Shown: piece by piece, positions 19,197 through 29,139 of the stretch
How positions within the stretch are numbered: position 1 is the first letter of the stretch
Layout: every line of letters starts with the position of its first letter
NCBI RefSeq assembly: GCF_009455625.1
Contig: NZ_QPEQ01000001.1
Coordinates: 1-64,000 of the forward strand
Direction: 5' to 3'
DNA length: 64,000 nt
Origin: Paraburkholderia bonniea
GTDB taxonomy: Bacteria; Pseudomonadota; Gammaproteobacteria; Burkholderiales; Burkholderiaceae
Translations under genes and position numbers: made by a program
Notes under the pieces: model-generated
Told to the model about the DNA's origin: nothing
Databases searched by the model: none
Seen by the model: only the letters and a program-made list of their open reading frames with translations

Positions 19197-21812
19197 TCAA
19201 GAGCCCGTCTTGCGCGCGACGGCCTTTTTCGCCGGCACTTTTTTCGCTGCGGTAGTTTTTTTCGCAGCGGCTTTTTTAGCCGGTACCACGCTGGCCGCTA
19301 CCTCTGCGTCATCGCCTTCTGCCGCACTGGCCTTCGCCGCAGCTTTGGCCGAAGGCGCTTTTTTCTCGAACTCAAAGCCGATCTTGCCGTCGCCCTGCTT
19401 CACCAGAAACGCCTTGAAGTTACGGCCAGTACGCGATGATTTGAAATTTGTCAGCAAATCAGTTCGCCCTTCACCTAGCAGCTTAGCCATCTGCTCGCGG
19501 GCGATTTCCTGTTGCAGGATCACTTTGCCGGAACGGAAATCGCAGGTTTTAGGATTGGCCACCGACTTTTCACAGACGTAGCTCATGCCATGCTCAAACA
19601 CATTCGACTGGCATTTTGGGCACGCCCCCACGGGTTGCTGTGCAGAAAAGTCGGGCACTTCACCGTCCTCTCCTCCCGCATCCTGACCAAAATCAAACCC
19701 GAGCTTGTAGTTCTTGATTTCGTCGTCGAACGTCAGCTTCAGGATCGCGGAAAATGGCCGCCCCATCTTGCTACGAAACCCTGAAAGCGGCCCAATCTCT
19801 TTCTTTTGCAGCAACTCTTCAGCCTCGGGAATTTCAAACTGACGGCCGCCAGGAATCTTCGAAATCGAAAATTCGCACTTGGTGCAGGCAAAGCGCCGGT
19901 AGTTCTCTTTCACCTGGCCACCGCAATGAGGACAGGGCGTCTGGAGCGTCGCGTAGTCGCCCGGGATCGTGTCCGAATCGTATTCTTTGGCACGCTTAAC
20001 GATGGTTTGGGTCATGCGGGCAATTTCCTGCATGAACGCATCGCGTTGCAAATTGCCGCGCTCCATCTGCGACAACTTGTATTCCCATTCGCCGGTTAAC
20101 TCAGGTGCCGTCAGCTCTTTTACGCCAAGCCCGCGCAGCAGCGTCATCAACTGAAACGCCTTGGCCGTTGGAATCATCTCGCGGCCTTCGCGGACCAGAT
20201 ATTTTTCGCCCAGCAACCCTTCGATAATCGCCGCACGCGTGGCTGGTGTGCCCAGCCCCTTGGCCGCCATGGCTTCGCGCAGTTCGTCATCTTCGACCAA
20301 CTTGCCCGCGCCTTCCATCGCCGACAGCAGCGTGGCTTCGTTGTAGCGCGCAGGCGGTTTGGTCACCAATTGCTGAGCCGCGATCTTGTCCGTTTTGACC
20401 TTCTCGTTTTTCTGCACCGCAACCAGATTGGCATCTTCTCCACTGGTTTCCCGGCCATAAACCTGCAGCCAGCCCGGCTCAACCAGCACCTTCCCTTCAG
20501 TCTTGAACTGATGCCCCGCCACCTCAGTGATACGCGTAGTGACCTTGTATTCAGCCGCCGGGAAAAACACCGCCAGAAAGCGTTTGACCACGAGGTCGTA
20601 CAGCTTTTGCTCCGGCTCAGACAAAGCCTTGGGGGCCTGCAACGTCGGGATGATAGCGAAGTGATCGCTGATCTTTGAGTTGTCGAAAATCCGCTTGTTC
20701 GGCTTGACCCAGCCCCGGTCCAGCACCTGCTTGGCAAACGGCAGATAGTTGTTGCTTTCCTTGAGCATATCGAGCGTGCCGCGCACGGTATCCAGATAGT
20801 CCTCCGGCAGAGCGCGAGCATCGGTACGCGGGTAAGTCAACACCTTGTGCTTTTCATACAGCGCCTGGGCCAGGCCCAGTGTGTTTTTGGCCGAGAAACC
20901 GAAGCGTCCATTGGCTTCACGCTGCAAGCTGGTCAGATCGAACAGCGCAGGCGACAGTTGCGTAGAGGGCTTTGATTCTTCGCTGACCACGCCAATCTGG
21001 CCACGACAGGCGGCCACAATGGTTTCAGCAGCAGGCAAGCTCCACAACCGCGAATCGCGCTTTTCTGGATCAAACTCATCACGCTTGAATTTTGGGTCGT
21101 ACCAGCGGCCTTCGTAAAAACCCGCGGCACAAACAAACTCAGCCTTCACTTCCCAGTAATCACGCGGCACGAAACGGCGAATCTTCTCTTCACGCTCAAC
21201 CACGATCGACAGCGTCGGGGTTTGCACCCGGCCCACGGTCGTCAGGAAAAAACCGCCGCCCTTACTGTTAAACGCCGTCATCGCCCGCGTGCCGTTGATC
21301 CCCACCAGCCAGTCGGCCTCGGAGCGGCAGCGTGCGGCGTCAGCCAGCGGCTGCATATCCTGATCGCTGCGCAAATGGGCGAAACCATCACGAATTGCGG
21401 CCGGAGTCATGGATTGCAGCCACAAACGCTGAACCGGCTGTTTGGCTTTCGCGTGCTGCGCGATCAGGCGGAAAATCAGCTCGCCTTCGCGCCCCGCGTC
21501 ACAGGCATTAATCAGGGCATCGACATCTTTGCGCTTGAGCAAGCGCGTCAGCACTTTTAAGCGCGATTCGCTTTTTGCAATCGGGTTAAGGTCGAAATGC
21601 GGGGGGATCACGGGCAGATTGGCGAAACTCCACTTGCCGCGTTTGACTTCGTATTCTTCTGGCGCGGCAATTTCCAGCAGATGGCCCACCGCTGAAGAAA
21701 GGACGTAATCGTCGCTTTCGTAATAGTCGTCATGCTTGGTAAAACCACCCAAAGCGCGTGCGATATCGTTCGCAACAGAAGGCTTTTCGGCAATGATGAG
21801 TGCTTTGGACAT
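19197..21812 (-). CDS. topB: DNA topoisomerase III (type IA)
   Basis: An 871-residue type IA topoisomerase that relaxes and decatenates DNA through a 5'-phosphotyrosine link. It starts MSKALIIAEKPSVANDIA (TOPRIM), with DAGREGELIF as the metal-binding motif and Tyr327 (VLTYPRTDA) as the active-site Tyr. Two C-terminal zinc-binding or related repeats follow (CPHCGG...CTKC; CPKC...C). The last ~55 residues are an Ala/Lys-rich basic tail likely to bind DNA non-specifically. The ATG at 21812 matches the family start; an upstream in-frame codon was rejected. It lies downstream of dprA and a thioredoxin-like gene. Confidence 0.95.
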   Translation of the reverse strand: MSKALIIAEKPSVANDIARALGGFTKHDDYYESDDYVLSSAVGHLLEIAAPEEYEVKRGKWSFANLPVIPPHFDLNPIAKSESRLKVLTRLLKRKDVDALINACDAGREGELIFRLIAQHAKAKQPVQRLWLQSMTPAAIRDGFAHLRSDQDMQPLADAARCRSEADWLVGINGTRAMTAFNSKGGGFFLTTVGRVQTPTLSIVVEREEKIRRFVPRDYWEVKAEFVCAAGFYEGRWYDPKFKRDEFDPEKRDSRLWSLPAAETIVAACRGQIGVVSEESKPSTQLSPALFDLTSLQREANGRFGFSAKNTLGLAQALYEKHKVLTYPRTDARALPEDYLDTVRGTLDMLKESNNYLPFAKQVLDRGWVKPNKRIFDNSKISDHFAIIPTLQAPKALSEPEQKLYDLVVKRFLAVFFPAAEYKVTTRITEVAGHQFKTEGKVLVEPGWLQVYGRETSGEDANLVAVQKNEKVKTDKIAAQQLVTKPPARYNEATLLSAMEGAGKLVEDDELREAMAAKGLGTPATRAAIIEGLLGEKYLVREGREMIPTAKAFQLMTLLRGLGVKELTAPELTGEWEYKLSQMERGNLQRDAFMQEIARMTQTIVKRAKEYDSDTIPGDYATLQTPCPHCGGQVKENYRRFACTKCEFSISKIPGGRQFEIPEAEELLQKKEIGPLSGFRSKMGRPFSAILKLTFDDEIKNYKLGFDFGQDAGGEDGEVPDFSAQQPVGACPKCQSNVFEHGMSYVCEKSVANPKTCDFRSGKVILQQEIAREQMAKLLGEGRTDLLTNFKSSRTGRNFKAFLVKQGDGKIGFEFEKKAPSAKAAAKASAAEGDDAEVAASVVPAKKAAAKKTTAAKKVPAKKAVARKTGS

Positions 21813-22087
21813 GACTGGATGTGAGTTGGGAAATCGGGGGTTTTTACTGCGGGTTTGCAGCCCCAGCATAGCTGGCCCCAGGCGAGCAACCCTGGTTGGC
21901 TATCTGTTAACGACCGCTTTATAGCACACGGCGCTACAACGGCGCGTGCCAGCAAATAAAAAGGGGCAAGTGATGCCAGCGGGTTTGCCTGAGCATCCGG
22001 TTAAGGCAGGTTACGGCGCCATGTGATGACTGTATTACGCGCTTCAATGGGGCCATCCCTGCGCTGAGTGATGCTCCGGCACCCGCG

Positions 22088-22468
22088 CTACGGCACCAGC
22101 GCCAGGGCAGGCCGCAGCTTCGGCGCCCCTACCACACGGGGCAGCGCGCTCAGGTCGACCAGCATGCGTTCGATGATCGCTGGCTGAGGCAGCACCATGC
22201 CAAAAAAGCGCGTGACTTCTGCATCTTCGATCAGGATCGTCGGGAAATTCTCCACATCGAGGTCATCGAAACGATCCGCGTGGGTTTCGATATCAATCCA
22301 GATAAAACAGATGGCGGGATGACGCTCGGCCAGTTGATTAAACATCACCTGGTAATCGCGGCATGTACCGCACCAATCGGCGCATAAGCATGCGACGAAC
22401 AATGTTTCGGGATGCTTGACGCGCTCGGCGATCCGGTCCGAATCGGTGTCGAGGTTCAGCGCGGGCAT
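22088..22468 (-). CDS. Thioredoxin-family protein
   Basis: A 126-residue cytoplasmic protein with a thioredoxin fold and the redox motif WCGTC (C-x-x-C) near residue 33-36. The segment FIWIDIETHADRFDDLDVENFPTILI includes the cis-Pro region of the fold. The motif CGTC differs from classical CGPC, so it is not the main thioredoxin. The ATG follows AAGGA. It starts 58 bp downstream of dprA and probably shares its transcript. The partner protein is unknown. Confidence 0.88.
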   Translation of the reverse strand: MPALNLDTDSDRIAERVKHPETLFVACLCADWCGTCRDYQVMFNQLAERHPAICFIWIDIETHADRFDDLDVENFPTILIEDAEVTRFFGMVLPQPAIIERMLVDLSALPRVVGAPKLRPALALVP

Positions 22469-22526
22469 GGGTGGTCCTTACAAGCTTGAGACGAAATAAA
22501 TGTGGCGCGAATGTAGCACGGTGAAT

Positions 22527-23771
22527 TTACCTATGAGTGTGCGTCCGGGCATAGCGTCCTCCCGGCATCAATGTCAAATGCCCCGCCAGTTCAAGCAACA
22601 GCAGCGTGCTTTGCAGCGTGGGACCGGAAAGGCCCGTGCGTGCCACCAGCGTCTCCAGCGGAGCAGGGGCATGGCCCAGCGCATCCAGTAGTTGCAAAGC
22701 GTCCGGTGGAAGGCTGGCAAGGTTCTCCGCCGCTGAAAGAGGCTGAACGCCAGCATGCAACCCCGCCTGCGAGCGGGCACGCGCAGTTCTCACGGTTTTG
22801 CCTCGGCTAGCAACTTCCTTAATGGCGGTGGCGGTGGCAGCGGCTGTGGTGGCAGTGGCTGCGGCCTGCCCGGACGTAGCCAGCCCCCATTCCTCCATCA
22901 CGTCTTGTGGCGTTTCGACCAGCTTCGCCCCTTGCTTAATGAGCTGGTGACAGCCACGCGAAAGCGGTGCGTGAATCGAACCCGGTAACGCGAAAACATC
23001 GCGCCCCATTTCATTGGCGAGCCGCGCGGTAATCAGCGAACCCGAACGGATCGCGGCCTCAATCAACAACACCCCACTCGCCAGCCCGGCGATCAGCCGG
23101 TTGCGCTGCGGAAAGTGCGCCGCACGCGGCGGCGTGCCCAGCGGCCATTCCGAGAGAATCACGCCCGTTGACGCGATCTCGCTGGATAGCGCCAGATGCG
23201 AGGCGGGATAAACGATATCGGCCCCCGTCCCGATCACCGCCACGGTGCCACCGGGCCCAGCGAGCGCCCCACGATGAGCCGCGCCATCAATACCAAGCGC
23301 CAATCCGGAGACCACCGCAAGCCCAGCCCTGGAAAACTCCCCCGAAAACCAGAAGGCATCGCTAATCCCCTGTGCCGTTGCATTCCTGCTGCCAATTACC
23401 GCCACGCTTTTGCGCTGCAGCAGTTCGATACGCCCCTTGGCGTACAGCAATGGCGGCGGATCAGCCATATTGAGCAGGGCGGGTGGATACGCGGGATCGG
23501 CTAAGGTCAGCAGCGCATTCCCAGGCGTCGCGCACCATAGGCATAACGCCTCGACGCGGACGTAAAAATCCGGGCCAGGCTCGTTGAGCACGGCCCTCGC
23601 GGTAGCAACACTGGTCGCGCTAGCCAACGCCGCAAACGATTGCCCGAATATCGCATCCGGCAAACCGAACAGCTCAAGCAAGGTGCGCACTGCGGCAGGC
23701 TTCAGCCCTGCCGCAGTGGAAAGCCGCAACCAGGCGGCCAGCTCGGTTTCAGTCAACGGCAGGGTTTGCAT
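22527..23771 (-). CDS. dprA: DNA-processing protein DprA
   Basis: A 414-residue DprA (Smf), which loads RecA on incoming single-stranded DNA during natural transformation. The N-terminal SAM-like domain is followed by the Rossmann-like core (VAVIGSRNATAQG, SGLALGIDGAAHRGAL, GTGADIVYPASHL, LPGSIHAPLSRGCHQLIKQGA) and a C-terminal winged helix. Between core and winged helix there is an Ala/Thr low-complexity stretch (about 285-330). The ATG at 23771 has AAGGA upstream and gives the usual N-terminus; the longer in-frame extension was rejected. It is divergent from def. Confidence 0.94.
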   Translation of the reverse strand: MQTLPLTETELAAWLRLSTAAGLKPAAVRTLLELFGLPDAIFGQSFAALASATSVATARAVLNEPGPDFYVRVEALCLWCATPGNALLTLADPAYPPALLNMADPPPLLYAKGRIELLQRKSVAVIGSRNATAQGISDAFWFSGEFSRAGLAVVSGLALGIDGAAHRGALAGPGGTVAVIGTGADIVYPASHLALSSEIASTGVILSEWPLGTPPRAAHFPQRNRLIAGLASGVLLIEAAIRSGSLITARLANEMGRDVFALPGSIHAPLSRGCHQLIKQGAKLVETPQDVMEEWGLATSGQAAATATTAAATATAIKEVASRGKTVRTARARSQAGLHAGVQPLSAAENLASLPPDALQLLDALGHAPAPLETLVARTGLSGPTLQSTLLLLELAGHLTLMPGGRYARTHTHR

Positions 23772-24010
23772 ATAGATCAGTCCTTGGCGCACGGCCAGCG
23801 GGTGGCACAGCGCCATGCTAGAATTTTCGCCATTCAAAATCTTCCAGAAAGCCGTCTGGCACTGCGCGAGCACCTGGCCCACACAGCGTGCAAGCGGCCC
23901 TGAAAAGCCCGGCTACCGCTTGATTTCACCTCTTGCAACGCCACCTGCATGGCTTCATCAGGCAACCTTCCCTCCGGGTGCAAACGGCACTCAAACATCA
24001 CTTCAAAATC

Positions 24011-24514
24011 ATGGCCTTGCTCAACATCATTCATTACCCCGACAAACGGCTGCACAAGATCGCCAAGCCCGTCGAAGTGGTAGACGACCGTATCCGCACA
24101 CTCGTCTCAAACATGGCTGAAACCATGTATGCCGCTCCCGGCGTGGGGCTCGCGGCAACCCAGGTGGACGTGCATGAGCGTGTGGTCGTGATCGACGTCT
24201 CTGAAACACACGACGAACTGCTCGCCTTCATCAACCCGGAAATCATCTGGTCAAGCGCTGAAAAGCAGCTATACGAAGAAGGCTGTCTTTCCGTGCCGGG
24301 CATCTACGACAACGTTGAGCGTGCCGAAAAAGTGCGCGTAAAAGCCCTCAATGAGCGCGGCGAAACCTTCGAACTTGATTGCGAAGGGCTGCTCGCCGTG
24401 TGCATTCAGCACGAGATGGACCATTTAATGGGCCGGGTATTTGTCGAATATCTGTCACCGCTCAAGCAAACCCGAATCCGCAGCCGGTTGAAAAAACTCG
24501 CGCACGCGATGTAA
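24011..24514 (+). CDS. def: Peptide deformylase
   Basis: A 167-residue metallo-hydrolase that removes the formyl group from the N-terminal Met of new proteins. All three motifs are present: GVGLAATQ (44-51), EGCLSVPG with metal ligand Cys92, and QHEMDH with His134, Glu135 and His138. The ATG at 24011 gives the family length and N-terminus ([11 protein letters not shown]). It sits 30 bp upstream of fmt, the usual pair, because one adds and the other removes the formyl group. Confidence 0.97.
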   Translation: MALLNIIHYPDKRLHKIAKPVEVVDDRIRTLVSNMAETMYAAPGVGLAATQVDVHERVVVIDVSETHDELLAFINPEIIWSSAEKQLYEEGCLSVPGIYDNVERAEKVRVKALNERGETFELDCEGLLAVCIQHEMDHLMGRVFVEYLSPLKQTRIRSRLKKLAHAM

Positions 24515-24544
24515 CCCCTCTTTTTCTGCTTTCGCTACCCCTAC

Positions 24545-25528
24545 ATGAGCCATTCGCTACGCGTTGTCTTCGCTGGCACACCAGAATTTGCTGCCGCGGC
24601 GCTCAACGCGATTCGCGCAGCAGGCTTCACTGTGCCGCTCGTGCTCACCCAACCGGACCGCCCAGCCGGACGTGGCATGAAACACCAGGCCAGCCCGGTC
24701 AAACGCGATGCGCTAGCAGCGCATCTCGCCCTGGCCCAGCCACCATCCCTGCGCCGCGATGGCAAATTTCCCGCCGAAGCCGCCGCCGCCATCGACCAGT
24801 TACGCGCCACCCCCCACGATGTCATGGTGGTAGCCGCCTACGGTTTGCTGCTGCCGCAGGAAGTGCTTGAAATCGCGCCGCACGGCTGCGTCAATATTCA
24901 TGCGTCGTTGCTGCCGCGCTGGCGCGGTGCTGCGCCTATTCACCGGGCCATCGAAGCCGGTGACAGCGAAACCGGCATCACGCTGATGCAAATGGACGCG
25001 GGCCTCGACACCGGAGCGATGATCGCGGAAGCCCGCACGCCCATTCACGATGACGACACAACCGCCTCACTGCACGACCGCCTGGCAGAAGCGGGCGCGC
25101 AATTAATCGTGCAAGCCCTACAAGAACTTGAACGCACAGGCACCCTGCCCGCCACACCCCAACCCGAAAGCGGCGTGACCTACGCGGCAAAAATCAGCAA
25201 GCACGAAGCGCTGCTGAACTGGCGACGCCCAGCCATCGAACTAGCCCGGCAGGTGCGTGCGTTCGATCCGTTTCCTGGCGGCATCGCCACGCTAGACGGT
25301 GCCACGCTGAAAATCTGGGCGGCCACCGCTCTCGCCACGCCTCATAACGCCACGCCTGGCAGCATCATCGAGATCTCGCCAGAAGGCGTTGTCGTGGCCT
25401 GCGGCACGGGCGCGCTACGTCTCACGCAACTTCAGAAACCAGGAGGCAAGCGGCTACCTGCTGCGGACTTTCTCACGGGCTCAACCCTGGCAGCAGGGCA
25501 GCATTTCTCGCTACAGGAATCACAGTAG
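24545..25528 (+). CDS. fmt: Methionyl-tRNA formyltransferase
   Basis: A 327-residue enzyme that formylates Met-tRNA(fMet) using 10-formyl-tetrahydrofolate. The N-terminal catalytic domain shows [12 protein letters not shown], the active-site block [20 protein letters not shown] and MDAGLDTG; a C-terminal OB-fold domain begins near residue 210 ([14 protein letters not shown]). Full length for the family. It follows def in the same operon. Confidence 0.97.
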   Translation: MSHSLRVVFAGTPEFAAAALNAIRAAGFTVPLVLTQPDRPAGRGMKHQASPVKRDALAAHLALAQPPSLRRDGKFPAEAAAAIDQLRATPHDVMVVAAYGLLLPQEVLEIAPHGCVNIHASLLPRWRGAAPIHRAIEAGDSETGITLMQMDAGLDTGAMIAEARTPIHDDDTTASLHDRLAEAGAQLIVQALQELERTGTLPATPQPESGVTYAAKISKHEALLNWRRPAIELARQVRAFDPFPGGIATLDGATLKIWAATALATPHNATPGSIIEISPEGVVVACGTGALRLTQLQKPGGKRLPAADFLTGSTLAAGQHFSLQESQ

Positions 25529-25628
25529 CAGGCCGTTTTTCCTCGCACCATCGGCCAATTGGCCTAGTCGCCAGCCGCGTTAGCGCACGCTAGAATTTCC
25601 CGTGCGCCGCCCTGTATCCGAGGTTTTC

Positions 25629-26273
25629 ATGTTCGATATCGTTCATTTCCCGTTTTTTCTGCTCGCGGTTTTTCTGCTGAATGTCACCCCCGGGCCAGAT
25701 ACCGCTTACATCGTTGGCCGTAGCGTGGCGCAGGGCCGTAGCGCTGGGCTGATGTCGGCGCTGGGCATTTCGGCGGGATGCTGCGTCCACGCGCTGGCTT
25801 GCGCTTTCGGGCTAACCGCATTGCTGGCGGCCTCGCCCACGGCCTTTACGGTCATCAAATTCGCGGGGGCGATTTATCTCGTCTATCTCGGCATCCGCCT
25901 GATCCTTACCCGGGCCCCGGCCGCGTCTGGCCCAGCCGGTGCTGCGCCATTGGCCAGCGGGTATAAATCACTGCGTCAACTGTTCCTGCAAGGGTTCTGG
26001 ACCAATGTGCTCAATCCAAAGGTCGTGCTGTTTTTTATTTCGTTTTTCCCGCAGTTCGTCAGCACCACCAGCACACACAAAACCCTCGCGTTTTTAACGC
26101 TTGGCGTCGTGTTCGTCATCATGAGCATGGCGTGGAACAGCTTCGTGGCATGGATCGCAGGCAGCGTTACGCACCGCTTCTCCAGCAAACCTGGCGCAAA
26201 AAAATGGCTGGACCGGGGGGTGGGCGGAGCCTTCGTCGGCCTTGGCGTGAAACTCGCCACCACCGTGCAGTGA
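25629..26273 (+). CDS. LysE/RhtB-family amino-acid exporter
   Basis: A 214-residue inner-membrane protein with about six hydrophobic segments. The family signature NVTPGPDTAYIVGRSVAQGR is at residues 16-35. Members export amino acids such as homoserine, threonine or lysine; the exact substrate cannot be told. The ATG at 25629 follows CGAGG, and the in-frame upstream codon was rejected because the signature should lie close to the N-terminus. It stands between fmt and htpX; its stop codon touches the htpX promoter. Confidence 0.92.
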   Translation: MFDIVHFPFFLLAVFLLNVTPGPDTAYIVGRSVAQGRSAGLMSALGISAGCCVHALACAFGLTALLAASPTAFTVIKFAGAIYLVYLGIRLILTRAPAASGPAGAAPLASGYKSLRQLFLQGFWTNVLNPKVVLFFISFFPQFVSTTSTHKTLAFLTLGVVFVIMSMAWNSFVAWIAGSVTHRFSSKPGAKKWLDRGVGGAFVGLGVKLATTVQ

Positions 26274-26300
26274 TTGAATTTTCCGCACACACCCCTATCT
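26273..26300 (+). promoter_or_regulatory. Sigma-32-like promoter of htpX
   Basis: A -35 box ATTGAAT (26273-26279), a 12-bp spacer, and a -10 box CCCCTATCT (26292-26300) resemble the RpoH consensus CTTGAAA / CCCCATNT. The predicted start would give a leader of about 100 bases before htpX, a known heat-shock gene in other proteobacteria. The -10 match is good, the -35 match moderate. Confidence 0.55.
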
Positions 26301-26407
26301 AACAAATCACTTACAATCAGCTGCCTGCGCGAGCCCATACCCGCTTGCGCAGCGGAAATACCGTAGCAACCAGACAGAAACCCGCATGCGGGCAAGGAGC
26401 ACTGAAT

Positions 26408-27265
26408 ATGTTTAACTGGATCAAAACCACCGTGCTAATGGCAGCTATCACGGGGTTATTCATCATCATCGGCGGTATGGTGGGCGGCTCGAAAGGCATG
26501 ATGATCGCGCTCCTTATCGCCATCGGCATGAATTTCTTTTCATACTGGTTCTCCGACAAGATGGTCCTGCGCATGTACAACGCCCAGGAAGTCGATGAAG
26601 CCAGCGCGCCACAGTTCTACCGAATGGTGCGTGAGCTTGCTACCCGCGCCAATCTGCCCATGCCGCGCGTGTATCTCATCAACGAAGACGCACCCAACGC
26701 CTTTGCGACAGGCCGCAGCCCGGAACACGCGGCAGTCGCCGCCACAACCGGCATTCTGCGCGTGCTGTCAGAGCGTGAAATGCGCGGCGTGATGGCGCAC
26801 GAACTGGCGCACGTCAAGCATCGTGACATTCTCATTTCAACTATTTCGGCCACGATGGCAGGTGCAATTTCGGCACTGGCGAACTTCGCCATGTTCTTCG
26901 GTAGCCGCGATGAAAATGGCCGGCAGTCCAACCCGATCGTGAGTATCGCGGTCGCGTTGCTGGCTCCGATCGCGGCCGGGCTGATCCAGATGGCCATTTC
27001 CCGTTCACGCGAATTCGAAGCGGACCGGGGTGGCGCGCAAATCTCGGGGGACCCTCAGGCGCTGGCGTCCGCGCTGGATAAAATTCATCGCTACGCAAGC
27101 GGCATTCCGTTCCCAACCGCCGAAGCGCATCCCGCCACGGCACAGATGATGATCATGAATCCGTTGAGCGGCCGGGGCATCGCCAACCTGTTCAGCACCC
27201 ACCCGGCAACGGAAGAACGCATCGCCCGTCTGATGGAAATGGCGCGCACAGGGCGTTTCGAATAA
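26408..27265 (+). CDS. htpX: Membrane metalloprotease HtpX
   Basis: A 285-residue inner-membrane zinc protease that degrades damaged membrane proteins. Two N-terminal hydrophobic segments (7-27 and 30-47) precede the zinc site HELAH at 131-135, then two more membrane segments and ligand Glu in FEADRGGAQ. The ATG at 26408 follows AAGGAGC and gives the usual N-terminus [12 protein letters not shown]. It is followed by a strong terminator and preceded by a sigma-32-like promoter, so it is probably a single heat-induced gene. Confidence 0.96.
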   Translation: MFNWIKTTVLMAAITGLFIIIGGMVGGSKGMMIALLIAIGMNFFSYWFSDKMVLRMYNAQEVDEASAPQFYRMVRELATRANLPMPRVYLINEDAPNAFATGRSPEHAAVAATTGILRVLSEREMRGVMAHELAHVKHRDILISTISATMAGAISALANFAMFFGSRDENGRQSNPIVSIAVALLAPIAAGLIQMAISRSREFEADRGGAQISGDPQALASALDKIHRYASGIPFPTAEAHPATAQMMIMNPLSGRGIANLFSTHPATEERIARLMEMARTGRFE

Positions 27266-27314
27266 CCGGGCGCACGGCAAGGAAAACGTTTTCTTGCCCA
27301 CTGCCAGGTCAAGC

Positions 27315-27355
27315 CACCAAGGGGCGAGCTTCAAGGCTCGCCCCTTGGTGTTTTT
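27315..27355 (+). terminator. Rho-independent terminator of htpX
   Basis: A perfect 15-bp stem (27315-27329 with 27336-27350; arms CACCAAGGGGCGAGC and its complement), a six-base loop and five T residues. One of the clearest terminators of the window. Confidence 0.95.
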
Positions 27356-27705
27356 GAGGTTCAAAAACGCAAGACGCTGGGTTTCCATGGACTCCAAGCC
27401 AGTAGCCCGCACAGGCATGGCTAAGCACGCCTCAAAAAGAAAAACACCTCATGCATGCGTGAGCAGATTGCCGAAACCAAGCACCCAGTCCAAACCCAGT
27501 CTCACACAACCGACTCCCGCGCCACCGCCCTCCCCCACACAACATAAAAACATCCGCACGCCAGCCCGATTCCCACGCCAGTCAAACAACCAAACCAGGC
27601 CAAACCAGCCGCACCTATCCACCGGGCAACTCGCCAGACAATTCACCAAGCTACAATGCGCCGTTTGTGCCGCGCGTCCCGTTCGGCCAGCCCCCGCCTT
27701 CTTTC
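27356..27705. other. Intergenic region between htpX and rsmB
   Basis: About 350 bp, rich in runs of C and A (many CCAAACC-like strings near 27470-27630). An open frame crosses it but has no ribosome site and a composition of Pro, Gln, Ser and Arg typical of non-coding sequence. The rsmB promoter must be here; I cannot place it. Confidence 0.5.
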
Positions 27706-29139
27706 ATGACCGCCAAGCCCTCTCAGCGACCGAATTCTCCGTCACCGCGCTTGCGCGAATCCCGTCTGTCAACGCTGCATCTCGCGCCTGAATCGCTCGG
27801 TTTTGCACTCGATTGCGCCGCTCAGGCAATCGGTGCCGTCCGGCTCGGTTCAGCGCTGCCCGCCGCGTTGCAATCCGTGTTCGTCTCAGCGCCAGAAGGT
27901 GCTGCAGCGGCATCGCGCGGTGCCACCCAGGATATCGCGTACCGCACCATGCGGCGTCTCGGGACCGCTGACTGGCTTATCGCCAGGCAAGTTCGCAAGG
28001 CCCCGCCGCCGCACGTCGCCAATGTGCTGGCCTGCGCGCTGGCCTTGCTGCTCGATGAGGCTCAAAACGCCGCCTACGCACCGTTCACCGTGGTCGATCA
28101 AGCGGTCAATGCGATTAGCGCGCGACGTGAATTCGCTTTTGCCAAAGGCCTGGTCAATGCAGTTCTGCGTCATTTTTTACGCGAGCGCACAACCCTCACT
28201 GAAGCGGCCCAAGCGGACCTGGTCGCATGCTGGAATTACCCTGTCTGGTGGATCAAGGCGCTCCAGCAGGCATGGCCCGCGAACTGGCAAAACTTGTTGA
28301 CGGCGGGCAACCAGCAAGGCCCCCTGACGCTACGAGTCAATCCGCGTCACGCTACCGTCGAGGCTTACCTGCTGCGTCTGCAAGAAACCCAGATCGGTGC
28401 CACGCGTGCGGGCGAATATGCCGTGCGGCTGGATACGCCAATGCCGGTCGAGCGCATCCCGGGTTTCAACCAGGGCGTGGTCTCGGTGCAGGATGCGGGC
28501 GCTCAGCTAGCCGCGCAATGGCTCAAGGTGCAAGATGGGATGCGCGTGCTCGATGCCTGCGCCGCACCCGGCGGCAAAACCGGCCATCTGCTGGAGCTCG
28601 CTGATATCAACCTCATCGCACTAGAAAGCGACGCCTCCAGGGCCCGGCGCATCAATGAAAACTTGCAGCGGCTAGGGCTTAGCGCTGAAATCCGCATCGG
28701 CGATGCAGGCGCGCCGTCTCAATGGCGCAACGCCGATGAGCCGCTATTCGACCGGATTCTCGCTGACGTGCCGTGCTCAGCATCGGGCATCGTCCGGCGT
28801 CATCCAGATATCCGCTGGTTGCGGCGCATGTCTGATATTCCAGCGCTGGTCGCCGAACAGCGGCGCATCCTCGGCGCGCTTTGGCCACTCGTTAAACCGG
28901 GCGGGGAACTGCTTTACGTCACTTGCTCGGTGTTCCCCGAAGAAGGCGAACAACAAGCGCAGTGGTTTGAAGGCACCTGGAAGGATGCGGTACGATTGGA
29001 CGCCCCCGGGCAGCTTCTTCCCGCTACGGCAGGCACACCCGGCACGCTTGCTCAGGCAGCAGCCTTCGATACGAGACAGGGCTCCAGCCCGCTCCCCGAT
29101 CACGACGGATTTTTCTACGCACGTTTTCAGAAACGGTGA
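27706..29139 (+). CDS. rsmB: 16S rRNA (cytosine-5)-methyltransferase RsmB
   Basis: A 477-residue Sun/Fmu-type enzyme that makes m5C967 in 16S rRNA. The N-terminal part (30-170) is the NusB-like RNA-binding domain; the catalytic part has the SAM motif LDACAAPGGKTGHLLEL and the two catalytic cysteines in DVPCSASGIVRRHPDI and YVTCSVFPEEGEQQ. The ATG at 27706 was preferred to the GTG at 27667. It overlaps the next gene by four bases (GTGA) and starts a likely operon with the DUF4390 gene and the NtrY/NtrX-like pair. Confidence 0.95.
   Translation: MTAKPSQRPNSPSPRLRESRLSTLHLAPESLGFALDCAAQAIGAVRLGSALPAALQSVFVSAPEGAAAASRGATQDIAYRTMRRLGTADWLIARQVRKAPPPHVANVLACALALLLDEAQNAAYAPFTVVDQAVNAISARREFAFAKGLVNAVLRHFLRERTTLTEAAQADLVACWNYPVWWIKALQQAWPANWQNLLTAGNQQGPLTLRVNPRHATVEAYLLRLQETQIGATRAGEYAVRLDTPMPVERIPGFNQGVVSVQDAGAQLAAQWLKVQDGMRVLDACAAPGGKTGHLLELADINLIALESDASRARRINENLQRLGLSAEIRIGDAGAPSQWRNADEPLFDRILADVPCSASGIVRRHPDIRWLRRMSDIPALVAEQRRILGALWPLVKPGGELLYVTCSVFPEEGEQQAQWFEGTWKDAVRLDAPGQLLPATAGTPGTLAQAAAFDTRQGSSPLPDHDGFFYARFQKR

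Noticed and set aside
27294..27791. 165-codon plus-strand frame between htpX and rsmB
   Set aside because: It begins before and crosses the htpX terminator and overlaps rsmB in another frame; composition is that of non-coding DNA.
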